A stretch of DNA of 11,120 nucleotides. Origin: JACDDK01 sp038198445. Its GTDB lineage: Bacteria; Actinomycetota; Rubrobacteria; Rubrobacterales; Rubrobacteraceae. This document shows positions 1-6,071 of the stretch, piece by piece. The stretch is from the NCBI GenBank assembly GCA_038198445.1, contig JBBPZZ010000096.1, positions 1-11,120 of the forward strand, read 5' to 3'. Numbering within the stretch: position 1 is the first letter of the stretch; each line of letters begins with the position of its first letter. The notes under the pieces are model-generated. The model was not told the DNA's origin. It saw only the letters and a program-made list of their open reading frames with translations, and made no database searches. The position numbers and the translations under genes were made by a program.

Positions 1-1
1 A

Positions 2-193
2 GAGGACTGGGAGAGTTGGGAAGAATGGCACGAACAGGCCCAGCAGAGCACCGGCATAGAGCCGGCCGAACGTCGCGACCCGGTGCTGCCAGAGGAGCTA
101 GAAGAGATGTACGAGCAGTGCCTACCCGCTTACTACAGGCTCGCCGCCAACGCTATTCCGACACATACGGCGCCTACCGACCGGAGCCGGTAA
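2..193 (+). CDS. C-terminal end of a sulfotransferase-like protein (5' end outside window)
   Basis: This is an open frame running in from the left edge and ending at TAA 191-193, giving 63 visible residues. It reads like a real protein: it is rich in E, W and Q, begins EDWESWEEWHEQ, and contains an STG turn followed by LPEELEEMYEQC and YYRLAANAI. The order W-x-x-W-H, STG, a proline/arginine stretch, LPEELE, then C-x-P-x-Y-x-x-L resembles the C-terminus of the sulfotransferase-like proteins found in many actinobacteria. That assignment is from memory of the family and is tentative, because the PAPS-binding motifs would lie upstream of the window. A competing frame with a TTG start at 16 is less protein-like (arginine/alanine-rich) and is taken to be its shadow. 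The gene converges on the permease gene that ends at 273. Confidence 0.55.
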   Translation, partial: EDWESWEEWHEQAQQSTGIEPAERRDPVLPEELEEMYEQCLPAYYRLAANAIPTHTAPTDRSR

Positions 194-211
194 ACCAACG
201 TAACGCATAAA

Positions 212-244
212 GAAGGGGACGTATACCCGCCGTACGCCCCCTTC
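212..244. terminator. Hairpin between convergent genes, probable bidirectional terminator
   Basis: The left arm GAAGGGG (212-218) pairs with CCCCTTC (238-244). After one A/C mismatch, CGTA (220-223) pairs with TACG (233-236) around a 9-base loop. It lies between the TAA of the plus-strand gene (193) and the TAG of the minus-strand permease (273), where a shared terminator is expected. No long T-run follows on either strand, so it may be a weak or factor-assisted terminator. Confidence 0.5.
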
Positions 245-272
245 GATCCATCAACAATAGGCGCTCTACCGT

Positions 273-1889
273 CTAATCCTCCGGGATCTCATCGTAGACC
301 ATCTTCAGGTCCATGCCCTGGGCGCGCCGGACGAGACGGAAGACGACGTAGATGATTATCGCCACCACGTAGAGGATCAGCATGTAGATCAGCGATTGTC
401 CGTTGTTGATTCCGTAGGTGGCATCGGTGAGCCACTCGTAGAGGCAGAAGATCAGGAAAACCGCGAACAGCACCGCCGAGACCGTGATGAGAGGTATGCC
501 GAGCACGTTGTAGCGGGCTATCGGAGAGGCGTTGTATATTTCCGGCTTCCGCCACGGTAGTATCGCCGCCGCGACGGCCGACCCGAGGAACGTCATCGCG
601 ATAACCAGGGTGGCGTCCAGCGTGTAGGTGGCGAAGTTCTCGCCGTAGGCGTAGAGGTAGCTGATCGGGATGGAGGGTATGAGCATGAGCGCCAGCGCGA
701 AGTATGGGACGCCGTTGCGCGAGGTCTTGGCGACCCACTCGGGGAGTATGCGGTCGAAGGCCGTCGCGAATACGACCCGCGTGGAGGACAGGAACACCGA
801 CCCCACCCATCCGAAGAACCACAGTGAGAGCAGCGCGACCAGGATGAACTGAAGGATCGGGTTGTTGAAGAAAAAGGCCGCGAACAGGCCAGGATAAGGC
901 CAGGCCGAAACCGGCGCGTCCTTCGCTCCCGACCAGTAAGCGTTGGCGGAGGCGTAGTAGAAGTCCCAGCCGAACGTCTTGGCGAATAGGGCCAGCATTA
1001 TGATCGCGACTATCGAGGTGACGATTAGCGCGCCGCCCATCGCATAGATGTTCTTGCGGAAGTCCGAGGCTCCGCGGACTTCGCCGTAGAGCGTGGCGCC
1101 CCAGTTGGACCACAGGTTGAAGAACACGATCATTGGGATCAAAAGTAGCGTCGGGCCGAAGGCGAAGCTGCCCGGAGAGGCGCTCTTTACACTGCCGGCC
1201 TGGAGGGTCTGCTGGTAGGCGTTGCCCCCCGCGCCGTAGAGGTCTTTCGCCTGGGAGTTGAAGGCGGTGATGAAGTCCGCCTTCGAGTGGAAGAGCAGCA
1301 GGGCGAGCATGATCACCAGCCCTATGGTGCCTCCGTAGAAGCAGAACTTTTGTATGCGGGCGTAGGTACGCATGCCGAGTGAGATCAGCACGGACGCCAG
1401 AACCGCCACGATTATGCAGGTGGTAAAGATGCCTCCGGGCGCGCTGAAGAAGGCGACCAGGCCGTCCAGTTTTAGGATCGTCGCCAGCGGTATCAGTACC
1501 TGGATGTTGAGTATGTTCGCGTAGATCGGGACCCAGTGCCACAGGATGAACCACCAGCCGGTGACCGCCAGGACGAAGCCTATACCGCCCCCGAGAACGC
1601 GGCTCATCCACACGTAGTCGCCGCCCGCCCGTGGCATCACGGCGATCAGGGACGCGTAGGTGATGGCCTGGAAGACTAGGTAGAGGCCGGCGAGCACTAT
1701 CGCGAAGATGAGCGAGCCGTCCGGTATGAAGGGCGCGAACGAGAAGATGTAGAGGCCGAGGGTGATGAGGTTGATCGCGAACGCCGCGTAGATGAACCCA
1801 TCCCACACCGACCATCCTTTTAGAAGACCCGTCGCCTTCCGCTGGAACAGGTCTCCCGCGCCGGAACCCGCCGTAGTGTTGGTTGCCAT
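273..1889 (-). CDS. APC-superfamily amino acid permease
   Basis: This 538-residue integral membrane protein of the amino acid-polyamine-organocation (APC) superfamily probably imports or exchanges an amino acid or amine across the cytoplasmic membrane. The substrate cannot be read from the sequence. The N-terminus is polar. It is followed by the first membrane segment (about 28-52), containing WSVWDGFIYAAFAINLI, then a second segment and the loop PRAGGDYVW (86-94), the signature found after TM2 in APC transporters. About twelve hydrophobic segments follow, and a cytoplasmic GEVRGASDFRKN loop lies near residue 270. The C-terminus is short and charged (RRAQGMDLKMVYDEIPED). The length is normal for the family (450-550). 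The ATG at 1889 is preceded by AGGGGG with a 4-base spacer, overlapping the stop of the phosphoesterase gene, so the two genes are 10 bases apart and probably co-transcribed. The fold is certain; the specificity is not. Confidence 0.88.
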   Translation of the reverse strand: MATNTTAGSGAGDLFQRKATGLLKGWSVWDGFIYAAFAINLITLGLYIFSFAPFIPDGSLIFAIVLAGLYLVFQAITYASLIAVMPRAGGDYVWMSRVLGGGIGFVLAVTGWWFILWHWVPIYANILNIQVLIPLATILKLDGLVAFFSAPGGIFTTCIIVAVLASVLISLGMRTYARIQKFCFYGGTIGLVIMLALLLFHSKADFITAFNSQAKDLYGAGGNAYQQTLQAGSVKSASPGSFAFGPTLLLIPMIVFFNLWSNWGATLYGEVRGASDFRKNIYAMGGALIVTSIVAIIMLALFAKTFGWDFYYASANAYWSGAKDAPVSAWPYPGLFAAFFFNNPILQFILVALLSLWFFGWVGSVFLSSTRVVFATAFDRILPEWVAKTSRNGVPYFALALMLIPSIPISYLYAYGENFATYTLDATLVIAMTFLGSAVAAAILPWRKPEIYNASPIARYNVLGIPLITVSAVLFAVFLIFCLYEWLTDATYGINNGQSLIYMLILYVVAIIIYVVFRLVRRAQGMDLKMVYDEIPED

Positions 1890-1899
1890 TCTTCCCCCT

Positions 1900-2874
1900 T
1901 TATCCGCTGGTCAGTACGAACCGCTTTACTTTCTTGCCCCCGTCGAGGTCCACGACCGCCCCGAGCAACTGTCCCTGCTCGTAGGAGCTGCCGGGGTTGA
2001 TGCACAACGTGTTCTTGATGCGCGTGTTGCCCCGCGCCTCGTGGATGTGTCCGTGCAGCGCCAGGGTCGGCTGGCCCTCCTCTATCGCCTCGCGCACCGC
2101 TGTCGAGCCGACGGGTACGATGGAGCGTCCACCGTGCTTCGGACGCATGTCCGCGTCTATCTCCGGCGCCTCGTCGAGGCCCGAACCGTAGGGCGGACAG
2201 TGGAAGTTGTAAATGGTCTTCTCCGACGGGGCGGTTATCTGAGAGGTCATCTTCCGCAGCCGCTCGGCCAGGTCCTCCTCGTCCTCCTCCCTATAAGTGT
2301 CCCACGGTGTTCGGTTGGCCCACCCGGTCGATACCATCTGGAAATCACCGAACTCGACGACCTTTCCCTCCGCGAGCTTCACGCGTTTTGCCTCCGCGAT
2401 GATCTCATCCACCTCGAACTGGTCGTCGTTGCCGGGGCTTACGAAGCACTCGATGTCCGTCCCTTCGAGCTTCTCGTCGGCCATCCGCATCCAGCGCTCC
2501 ACGGTCCCGAGCATCTCCTCGTGGAAGAGCTTGTCACGCAGATTCTCGTCCGATTCCAGCTCGGACATCTGATCCGGGGTGGTGCGGAACGGATAGTAGC
2601 CGCGACGCCTTACCGAGTCCTCGAACTCCTTTACCTCGTCCTCGCTACTAAAGTCCCGCCGGTTTTCGAGGAGCGTGGCGTGCCAGTTGCCCCGGCCCTG
2701 CTCGACTATCGGGACAAGCGCCTTTCCCGTCATATCACCGCCAAGGACCATGACCTTCGCCTCGTAGTGCTTGCCGCCGTTGAGGAACTTCCGCCAGCAG
2801 GTCTCCGAACCGTGGATGTCGGTTGCGAAAAACAGCCGTGTCTCGGGCTCTCTGGAGAATAGTCGAGAGATCAT
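1900..2874 (-). CDS. Calcineurin-like metallophosphoesterase
   Basis: This 324-residue cytoplasmic phosphoesterase has the dinuclear-metal motifs in the usual order: DIH (19-21), GGD (45-47), PGND (147-150), NFH (223-225, H225) and GHIH (275-278), followed by NPGS (293-296). The fourth motif reads GNDD rather than the common GNHE/GNHD, so the histidine that usually assists catalysis is Asp here. Some Icc-like and YfcE-like phosphoesterases also lack His at this place. The long acidic and basic stretch between residues 55 and 145 is larger than in minimal family members and may be a cap. There is no signal peptide or membrane segment. Its substrate is unknown; family members cut phosphodiesters or phosphomonoesters of nucleotides, nucleic acids or proteins. 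The ATG follows the TAG of the nucleotidyltransferase gene with no gap (TAGATG). GGAGG lies inside the upstream gene with a 7-base spacer, which indicates tight coupling. Confidence 0.85.
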   Translation of the reverse strand: MISRLFSREPETRLFFATDIHGSETCWRKFLNGGKHYEAKVMVLGGDMTGKALVPIVEQGRGNWHATLLENRRDFSSEDEVKEFEDSVRRRGYYPFRTTPDQMSELESDENLRDKLFHEEMLGTVERWMRMADEKLEGTDIECFVSPGNDDQFEVDEIIAEAKRVKLAEGKVVEFGDFQMVSTGWANRTPWDTYREEDEEDLAERLRKMTSQITAPSEKTIYNFHCPPYGSGLDEAPEIDADMRPKHGGRSIVPVGSTAVREAIEEGQPTLALHGHIHEARGNTRIKNTLCINPGSSYEQGQLLGAVVDLDGGKKVKRFVLTSG

Positions 2875-3633
2875 CTATGGGCCTCCGTCCACTTCTTCGG
2901 GCAGGGTGTACCAGCGTTTGCGCTCGCCTATCTTCGCGCGCATCTTCCACGCGAAGGTCTTGGGCTCGCGCTCGATGCGCTCCTGCAACTCCCGTATACG
3001 GTCCGAGATGCGCTCCTTGCTCTCCGGGGACAGGTCGTAGCGTCCCAGGTGGCCGCCGAGCGCTTCCAGGTTGGCGGTGAAGGTTCGCCACAGGCCCCAG
3101 TCCGAAGCGCACAGCCCGGCGATCTGTCCACCGTTTATGGCGTCTCCGTCCGCGTCCTCCACTGGGTGGCCGTGAAGGATCGCCAGGGCGTCCCGGACGT
3201 CCTTTTCGTTTAGCTCGATGATCTGGAGTTTCGTCAGCAGAAGTTCCGCGAGAGGTATGGTGACCGGCTCGATGCCGAGACGCTTGCCGAACGGTATCTC
3301 GTGGCACATCCTGAAGCTGCCGACCAGGATGTCCACCTGCCGGCCGTGTTCCTCGTCGAAGAACAGCAGCCGCTCCCGGCCGTAGAGCGCGTTGAACCGG
3401 ACCTGCGGCGCATAACCCAACTCCTCGAAGAGCCGTTGAGCTTTAGCGGAGGTGCCTTTAGGTGCGATCCAATCGAGGTCTGCGTACTCTCGCCTGAACG
3501 CGGCGTCCAGGCCCTCCTTCGCCCGCAGTTTGATCGCCACCCCGCCCAATAAACGCAGCGTGCCGCCTCTCTGCTCCGCCGCTTCGGCGATACGCAGGGC
3601 TTCCTCCACCATATCGCTCCGTAACCCACTCAC
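2875..3633 (-). CDS. Pol-beta-type nucleotidyltransferase, AbiEii-like fold
   Basis: This 252-residue protein looks like a minimal nucleotidyltransferase. The turn LLGGVAIKLR (28-37) is followed by the metal-binding pair DLD (52-54) and a third acidic position in QVDIL (D101). The segment LLLTKLQI and KDVRD (131-148) resembles the helical part of AbiEii/AbiGii-type and related transferases (K..Q....KD..D). The C-terminal 80 residues are charged and helical. The family adds NMP groups to RNA, proteins or small molecules; the target here is unknown. I chose the GTG at 3633 because GGAGG (3641-3645) precedes it with a 7-base spacer. An in-frame ATG at 3675 would add 14 residues without support. 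The gene heads a unit with the phosphoesterase (0-base gap) and permease, so it may act with them. It is not an obvious toxin pair: no AbiEi-like or HEPN partner is beside it. Confidence 0.68.
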   Translation of the reverse strand: MSGLRSDMVEEALRIAEAAEQRGGTLRLLGGVAIKLRAKEGLDAAFRREYADLDWIAPKGTSAKAQRLFEELGYAPQVRFNALYGRERLLFFDEEHGRQVDILVGSFRMCHEIPFGKRLGIEPVTIPLAELLLTKLQIIELNEKDVRDALAILHGHPVEDADGDAINGGQIAGLCASDWGLWRTFTANLEALGGHLGRYDLSPESKERISDRIRELQERIEREPKTFAWKMRAKIGERKRWYTLPEEVDGGP

Positions 3634-3662
3634 AGGTTCACCTCCAGGGTCCAGACCCCGTA

Positions 3663-3691
3663 AGAATACAAGCATACGAAAGAAATTTCGA
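3663..3691 (-). promoter_or_regulatory. Candidate sigma70-type promoter of the nucleotidyltransferase operon
   Basis: On the minus strand TCGAAA (-35, 4 of 6 matches, 3686-3691) is followed after 17 bases by TATTCT (-10, 4 of 6, 3663-3668). This would give a leader of roughly 25 bases ahead of the GTG at 3633. An alternative -10, TATGCT, lies a few bases upstream. The AT-rich island in an otherwise GC-rich gap supports a promoter here, but neither match is strong. Confidence 0.3.
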
Positions 3692-3830
3692 TGCTTTCAG
3701 CTTTCATCAGACACGTTCTTCGGCCGTGGATAAGCTCATTGACGTGACACTCTAGCATAGGCCAGCATCCCGTTCGACGTTCGTTGGACGTTTTCCCGGT
3801 TTTTGGATCACGCGGCCTTGGGAGTCTTGT

Positions 3831-4706
3831 TCAGGAGCCCTGCGTCTTTTGGGCGGCCTGGAGCCAGGGCTTCACCACGTCACGGTTGTCTTTGAGCCAG
3901 GCTTTCACCCCCGTTGCCGGGTCCCCAGCCTTGTTGATGTCGCCCTCCATCTGGTTTACCTGTTTCTCGGTCAGAGAGATGGAGTCCAGGAGCTCGTAGG
4001 CTACAGGGTCGTCGTCTTTCAGGCCCTTGCGGACGATGGAGGACAGCCTGGACGGATTGTTGTATTTGCCCTGGGCGTCCTTCGGGTCCTTCAGGTAGCG
4101 GAACTTGTAGTCGACGTTCATCCAGTGCGGAGACCATCCGAGGAACACGATCGGTTCCTTCTCCTTATACGCGCGGTTGAGTTCGTCGAGCATGGCGGGC
4201 GTGCTTGACTCGACCAGCTTCATATGCAGATCGTACGCGGGTATGACCTTGTTGTAGATCACCGGGTTAAGGGCGGCGTCGGAGCCGAGGCCGACGATCA
4301 TATTCGTCCCCGAGTTGTCCAGATCCGCCACGCTTTTCGTCTTCATATAGTCCGGTACGGCGATCCCATAAGACGTCTTCCCTTGAAACCAGGGATGAAG
4401 GTGGACCACATCGTCTCGAACACCCGAGAGATACTTCTCGTGGTTGGGCATCCACACGTCCTGAAAAGCGTCGATCTGGCCGGACCCGGTCTCCCGGAAC
4501 GCCCCCTGAAGGTCCACGAGCTTCAACTCCACGTTGTCGTAGCCGAGGTCTTCTTCCAGCAAGATTTTCGTGAGGTTCGCGACGGCCACGTTCTCGTCCC
4601 AGTCCTTGTAACCGATCTTGAGGTCTTTAGCCCCGGAACAACTCGCGGCGAACAGACAGGCGGCCACCACGAGCACGCCTAATAGAAGAGATCCACGGAC
4701 CCTCAT
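3831..4706 (-). CDS. Glycine betaine/proline-type ABC transporter substrate-binding lipoprotein
   Basis: This 291-residue OpuAC/ProX-like solute receptor captures a quaternary amine (glycine betaine, choline or similar) outside the membrane for uptake. The N-terminus MRVRGSLLLG followed by a hydrophobic core and FAASC (C23) is a lipoprotein signal, so the mature protein should be lipid-anchored. The fold starts at KIGYKDWDENV (30-40). Aromatic residues typical of betaine cages are present at W85 (DVWMP), W106 (HPWFQG), W191 and W195 (GWSPHW), and GSGQIDAFQDVW (74-85) is characteristic of the family. Three in-frame ATGs compete (4721, 4712, 4706). AGAGGG (4713-4718) stands 6 bases before the ATG at 4706, which also gives a normal signal peptide. 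No ATPase or permease gene is adjacent, so the transporter partners must be encoded elsewhere. It has its own promoter (4797-4825). Confidence 0.9.
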   Translation of the reverse strand: MRVRGSLLLGVLVVAACLFAASCSGAKDLKIGYKDWDENVAVANLTKILLEEDLGYDNVELKLVDLQGAFRETGSGQIDAFQDVWMPNHEKYLSGVRDDVVHLHPWFQGKTSYGIAVPDYMKTKSVADLDNSGTNMIVGLGSDAALNPVIYNKVIPAYDLHMKLVESSTPAMLDELNRAYKEKEPIVFLGWSPHWMNVDYKFRYLKDPKDAQGKYNNPSRLSSIVRKGLKDDDPVAYELLDSISLTEKQVNQMEGDINKAGDPATGVKAWLKDNRDVVKPWLQAAQKTQGS

Positions 4707-4790
4707 CGTCATCCCTCTCATCCGCAAACAGCGGCAAGACTCCACCCGACACCCCACCTTCCGGCAACCCTCCGGGCCAACCGGATAGAG
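4707..4790 (-). other. Leader of the betaine-binding protein mRNA with two small hairpins
   Basis: From the predicted transcription start (about 4790) to the ATG at 4706 there are about 83 untranslated bases, strongly GC-rich. Two hairpins can be drawn. TCCGG/CCGGA with a 5-base loop lies at 4771-4785. CCGC/GCGG with loop TGTTT lies at 4722-4734, ending three bases before the ribosome-binding AGAGGG. The second could modulate translation. I could not match the leader to a known riboswitch class, and GC-rich leaders form hairpins by chance. Confidence 0.3.
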
Positions 4791-4796
4791 CACTTA

Positions 4797-4825
4797 ATGA
4801 TACGTTCCTTTCAGCATATATTCAA
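4797..4825 (-). promoter_or_regulatory. Sigma70-like promoter of the betaine-binding protein gene
   Basis: On the minus strand TTGAAT (4820-4825, 4 of 6 to TTGACA) is followed by exactly 17 bases and TATCAT (4797-4802, 5 of 6 to TATAAT). The predicted start is near 4790. It is the best promoter match I found in the window. It lies in the gap between the tRNA and the betaine-binding gene and is oriented towards that gene. Confidence 0.6.
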
Positions 4826-4884
4826 CGGACTGACCAGGACCATAAGCTTCCCGGAGAGCGCTGGTAGGCCCGCCGCTCCTACGA

Positions 4885-4890
4885 TAAACT
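4885..4890 (+). promoter_or_regulatory. Possible -10 element of the tRNA-Arg gene
   Basis: TAAACT sits 11 bases before the first base of the tRNA, the right distance for a start a few bases upstream of the mature end. No convincing -35 hexamer precedes it (the 17-base-spaced position reads TGGTAG), so this is a weak call. Confidence 0.25.
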
Positions 4891-4901
4891 AACCCCGCTA
4901 T

Positions 4902-4974
4902 GCGCCTGTAGCTCAGGGGATAGAGCATTGGTTTCCTAAACCATGTGTCGGAGGTTCGAATCCTTCCAGGCGCA
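4902..4974 (+). tRNA. tRNA-Arg (anticodon CCT)
   Basis: A complete 73-base cloverleaf can be drawn. The acceptor GCGCCTG (4902-4908) pairs fully with CAGGCGC (4967-4973), with discriminator A at 4974. The D arm is GCTC...GAGC. The anticodon loop is TTCCTAA with anticodon CCT at 4935-4937, reading AGG (Arg). The T arm is GGAGG-TTCGAAT-CCTTC with one G/T pair. The outermost anticodon-stem pair (4928/4944) is T/T. CCA is not encoded and must be added after transcription. It is the only complete plus-strand gene in the window and diverges from the betaine-binding gene. Confidence 0.96.
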
Positions 4975-5010
4975 CTTTCTAGCCGGGCGACATCCGATTC
5001 GATCAGCTCG

Positions 5011-5187
5011 TCAGTTTTTCCGCTCCTCCGGCATGGGCGCTCCCGCGCGGGCGCAGCCGGTGCAGTTAGCCTCCTTGGAAGTAATGATCCACGCCTCCTC
5101 ATCCACCGGCCTGCCGCAGTACGTCTCTTTCATCTGGGGTTTGGCTACATGCACCCTGCCAAGCCCGTTAGCCTGACGTATGTTCAC
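5011..5187 (-). CDS. 58-residue Cys/His small protein, putative zinc-binding
   Basis: Translation from GTG 5187 gives 58 residues ending PMPEERKN at TGA 5011-5013. GGAGGG lies 6 bases upstream of the start, and a TGA ten codons upstream in the same frame limits any extension. Potential metal ligands are H13 (RVHVAK), C24 (ETYCGRPV) and C42/C45 (NCTGC), spaced H-x10-C-x17-C-x2-C. This resembles the small H/C-C-C-C zinc proteins of actinobacteria and their phages, a comparison from memory. It has no signal peptide or membrane segment. Its GTG overlaps the TGA of a 23-codon ORF upstream (GTGA), so translation of the two is probably coupled. The function is unknown. Support for coding comes from the ribosome site, the overlap and the balanced composition. 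Confidence 0.6.
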   Translation of the reverse strand: MNIRQANGLGRVHVAKPQMKETYCGRPVDEEAWIITSKEANCTGCARAGAPMPEERKN

Positions 5188-5255
5188 CTCTGTCCCTCCG
5201 CAATCTGTTTCATCTCATCCCTCGTCAGCCGCCACTGTCTGGGCTTATCGTTCAA
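5184..5255 (-). CDS. Possible 23-residue leader or small protein coupled to the Cys/His protein
   Basis: A TTG at 5255 is preceded by AAGGAG (5263-5268) with a 7-base spacer, a near-ideal ribosome site. It opens a frame of 23 residues containing KPRQWRLTRDEMKQI and ending EGQR at TGA 5184-5186. That TGA overlaps the GTG of the next gene in the pattern GTGA, as in translationally coupled pairs. The peptide is basic and amphipathic, possibly one helix, and has no recognised domain. An in-frame TGA lies ten codons upstream of the TTG with no ATG or GTG between. It could be a true microprotein, a leader peptide setting translation of the zinc-binding protein, or the remnant of a longer gene. Confidence 0.4.
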   Translation of the reverse strand: MNDKPRQWRLTRDEMKQIAEGQR

Positions 5256-5313
5256 GACACATCTCCTTGGAAAGATCCAACATCAATACAGTTTTACACG
5301 ATCTGAGCTTCGT

Positions 5314-5586
5314 TTAACTCGTCAGCGTGGATTCTTGCTCGTATACAGTGGTGTTCCTATCGCTTAAGGCGTGGGAGTTTCCGGTTAGCTGCTTTTCGTG
5401 GCGGGCTCGATCGAGGTCGATGTCCGCGAGGATTAGAGCTTCCTCGCCCGCGCTGCCGAAAGCGAGGATTCCTCCGGTCGTGTCTACTATGAGGCTCCGG
5501 CCCAGGTAGCCGTCTTCGATCCGGTTGGCGGCGGCTACGAAGACGCGGTTCGCGTTGGCGTGGGCGACGGCGTGGACGTTTAGCAT
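5314..5586 (-). pseudogene. C-terminal fragment of broken nitrilase-superfamily amidohydrolase
   Basis: These 90 residues open MLNVHAVAHANANRVFVAAAN and continue NRIEDGYLGRSLIVDTTGGI. This is the C-terminal third of a carbon-nitrogen hydrolase, where family members normally read ...N..AHANANRVF.....R.G. The frame differs from that of the N-terminal fragment, and the two overlap at ATGCTAA (5580-5586). GGGGAGG lies 7 bases before this ATG, so the fragment could be translated on its own, perhaps by re-initiation. It contains no catalytic residue (Glu, Lys and Cys all lie in the upstream fragment). About 25-35 residues that should join the two fragments are missing. Confidence 0.75.
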
Positions 5587-6071
5587 GGTGAGACCTCCCC
5601 GCGCCGGTCTTCGGGGAACCAGGCGTCGTAGCAGATGAGGACTCCGATCTTGCCGAGCGGAGTGTCGAAGACCGGCAGATCGTACCCCGGCTCGTAGAGC
5701 AGCTTCTCCGTATCCCAGAGGTGGGTCTTCCGGTAGCTCCCAGAGTAGTCAGGGCCGATCACGGCGGCGGAGTTGTACAGTTCGTCTCCGTCATGCTCCA
5801 GGAACCCGCCGACTATGTGGATGCCGTGCTCCGTAGCGGCGGTCTTCCAGGCTTGCGGGGTTGGGCCGTCGGAGGATGGTTCGGCGAGCTGCAGGGCGTG
5901 TTCGCGGGAGCGGAACCCGCCGCCGGAGTTTGCCAACTCGGGCAGAACCACGAGGTCCGTGCCTTCGGAAGCAGCCTGCCGGATAGCACGCAAGGAGCTT
6001 TCCAGGTTGGCCTCGGGGTCTCCGTCGCGGATGGCGTACTGGGCGCAGGCTACGCGCACGCTAGAGCCCAT
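5580..6071 (-). pseudogene. N-terminal fragment of broken nitrilase-superfamily amidohydrolase
   Basis: These 163 residues begin with the family start VRVACAQYAI and keep the whole catalytic set: E45 (VLPELANSG), K115 (SYRKTHLWD) and C147 (ICYDAWFPE). After R157 the reading leaves the family and ends six codons later at TAA 5580-5582, whereas intact relatives run to about 270-290 residues. The remaining C-terminal part is encoded immediately downstream in another frame (5314-5586). A deletion of roughly 75-105 bases with a frame change near 5587-5600 would explain both. Intact members hydrolyse amides, nitriles or N-carbamoyl compounds; the substrate is not predictable. The ATG at 6071 overlaps the birA stop by 11 bases. 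A GTG at 6059, just after that stop, is an alternative start. Confidence 0.78.

Noticed and set aside
16..210. TTG-started frame at the left edge
   Set aside because: The overlapping frame ending at 193 gives a far more protein-like sequence and matches a sulfotransferase-like C-terminus.
289..1815. Long minus-strand frame of 508 codons overlapping the permease
   Set aside because: It is arginine/histidine/proline-rich out-of-frame translation of the permease, which itself has clear membrane segments.
1792..2862. Long plus-strand open frame of 356 codons opposite the phosphoesterase
   Set aside because: It is a high-GC shadow of the real minus-strand gene, which carries all phosphoesterase motifs; its own translation shows no recognisable domain.
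3634..3675. Upstream ATG for the nucleotidyltransferase
   Set aside because: It has no ribosome site and would overlap the predicted promoter, while the GTG at 3633 has GGAGG at 7 bases.
3700..3830. Terminator or mobile-element remnant downstream of the betaine-binding gene (repeats of CGAACG near 3772-3785)
   Set aside because: I could draw no stable stem followed by a T-run and saw no inverted repeats or transposase; the short direct repeat may be chance.
4741..4790. Resemblance to a SAM-IV-type riboswitch (GGCAACCCTCC on the plus strand, GGTGGGGTG on the minus strand)
   Set aside because: The two pieces fall on opposite strands and the remaining core elements are absent, so the similarity looks accidental.
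4707..4793. Longer N-terminus for the betaine-binding protein
   Set aside because: It would put 29 polar, Cys/Arg-rich residues ahead of a normal lipoprotein signal; AGAGGG is correctly spaced only for the ATG at 4706.
4794..5102. Minus-strand frame of 102 codons containing GRIRTSDTWFRKPMLYPLSY
   Set aside because: It lies antisense across the tRNA-Arg gene; this peptide pattern is a well-known false protein produced from the complement of tRNA genes.
5000..5367. Plus-strand frames after the tRNA
   Set aside because: They have no ribosome sites, unbalanced composition, and lie opposite the better supported small minus-strand genes.
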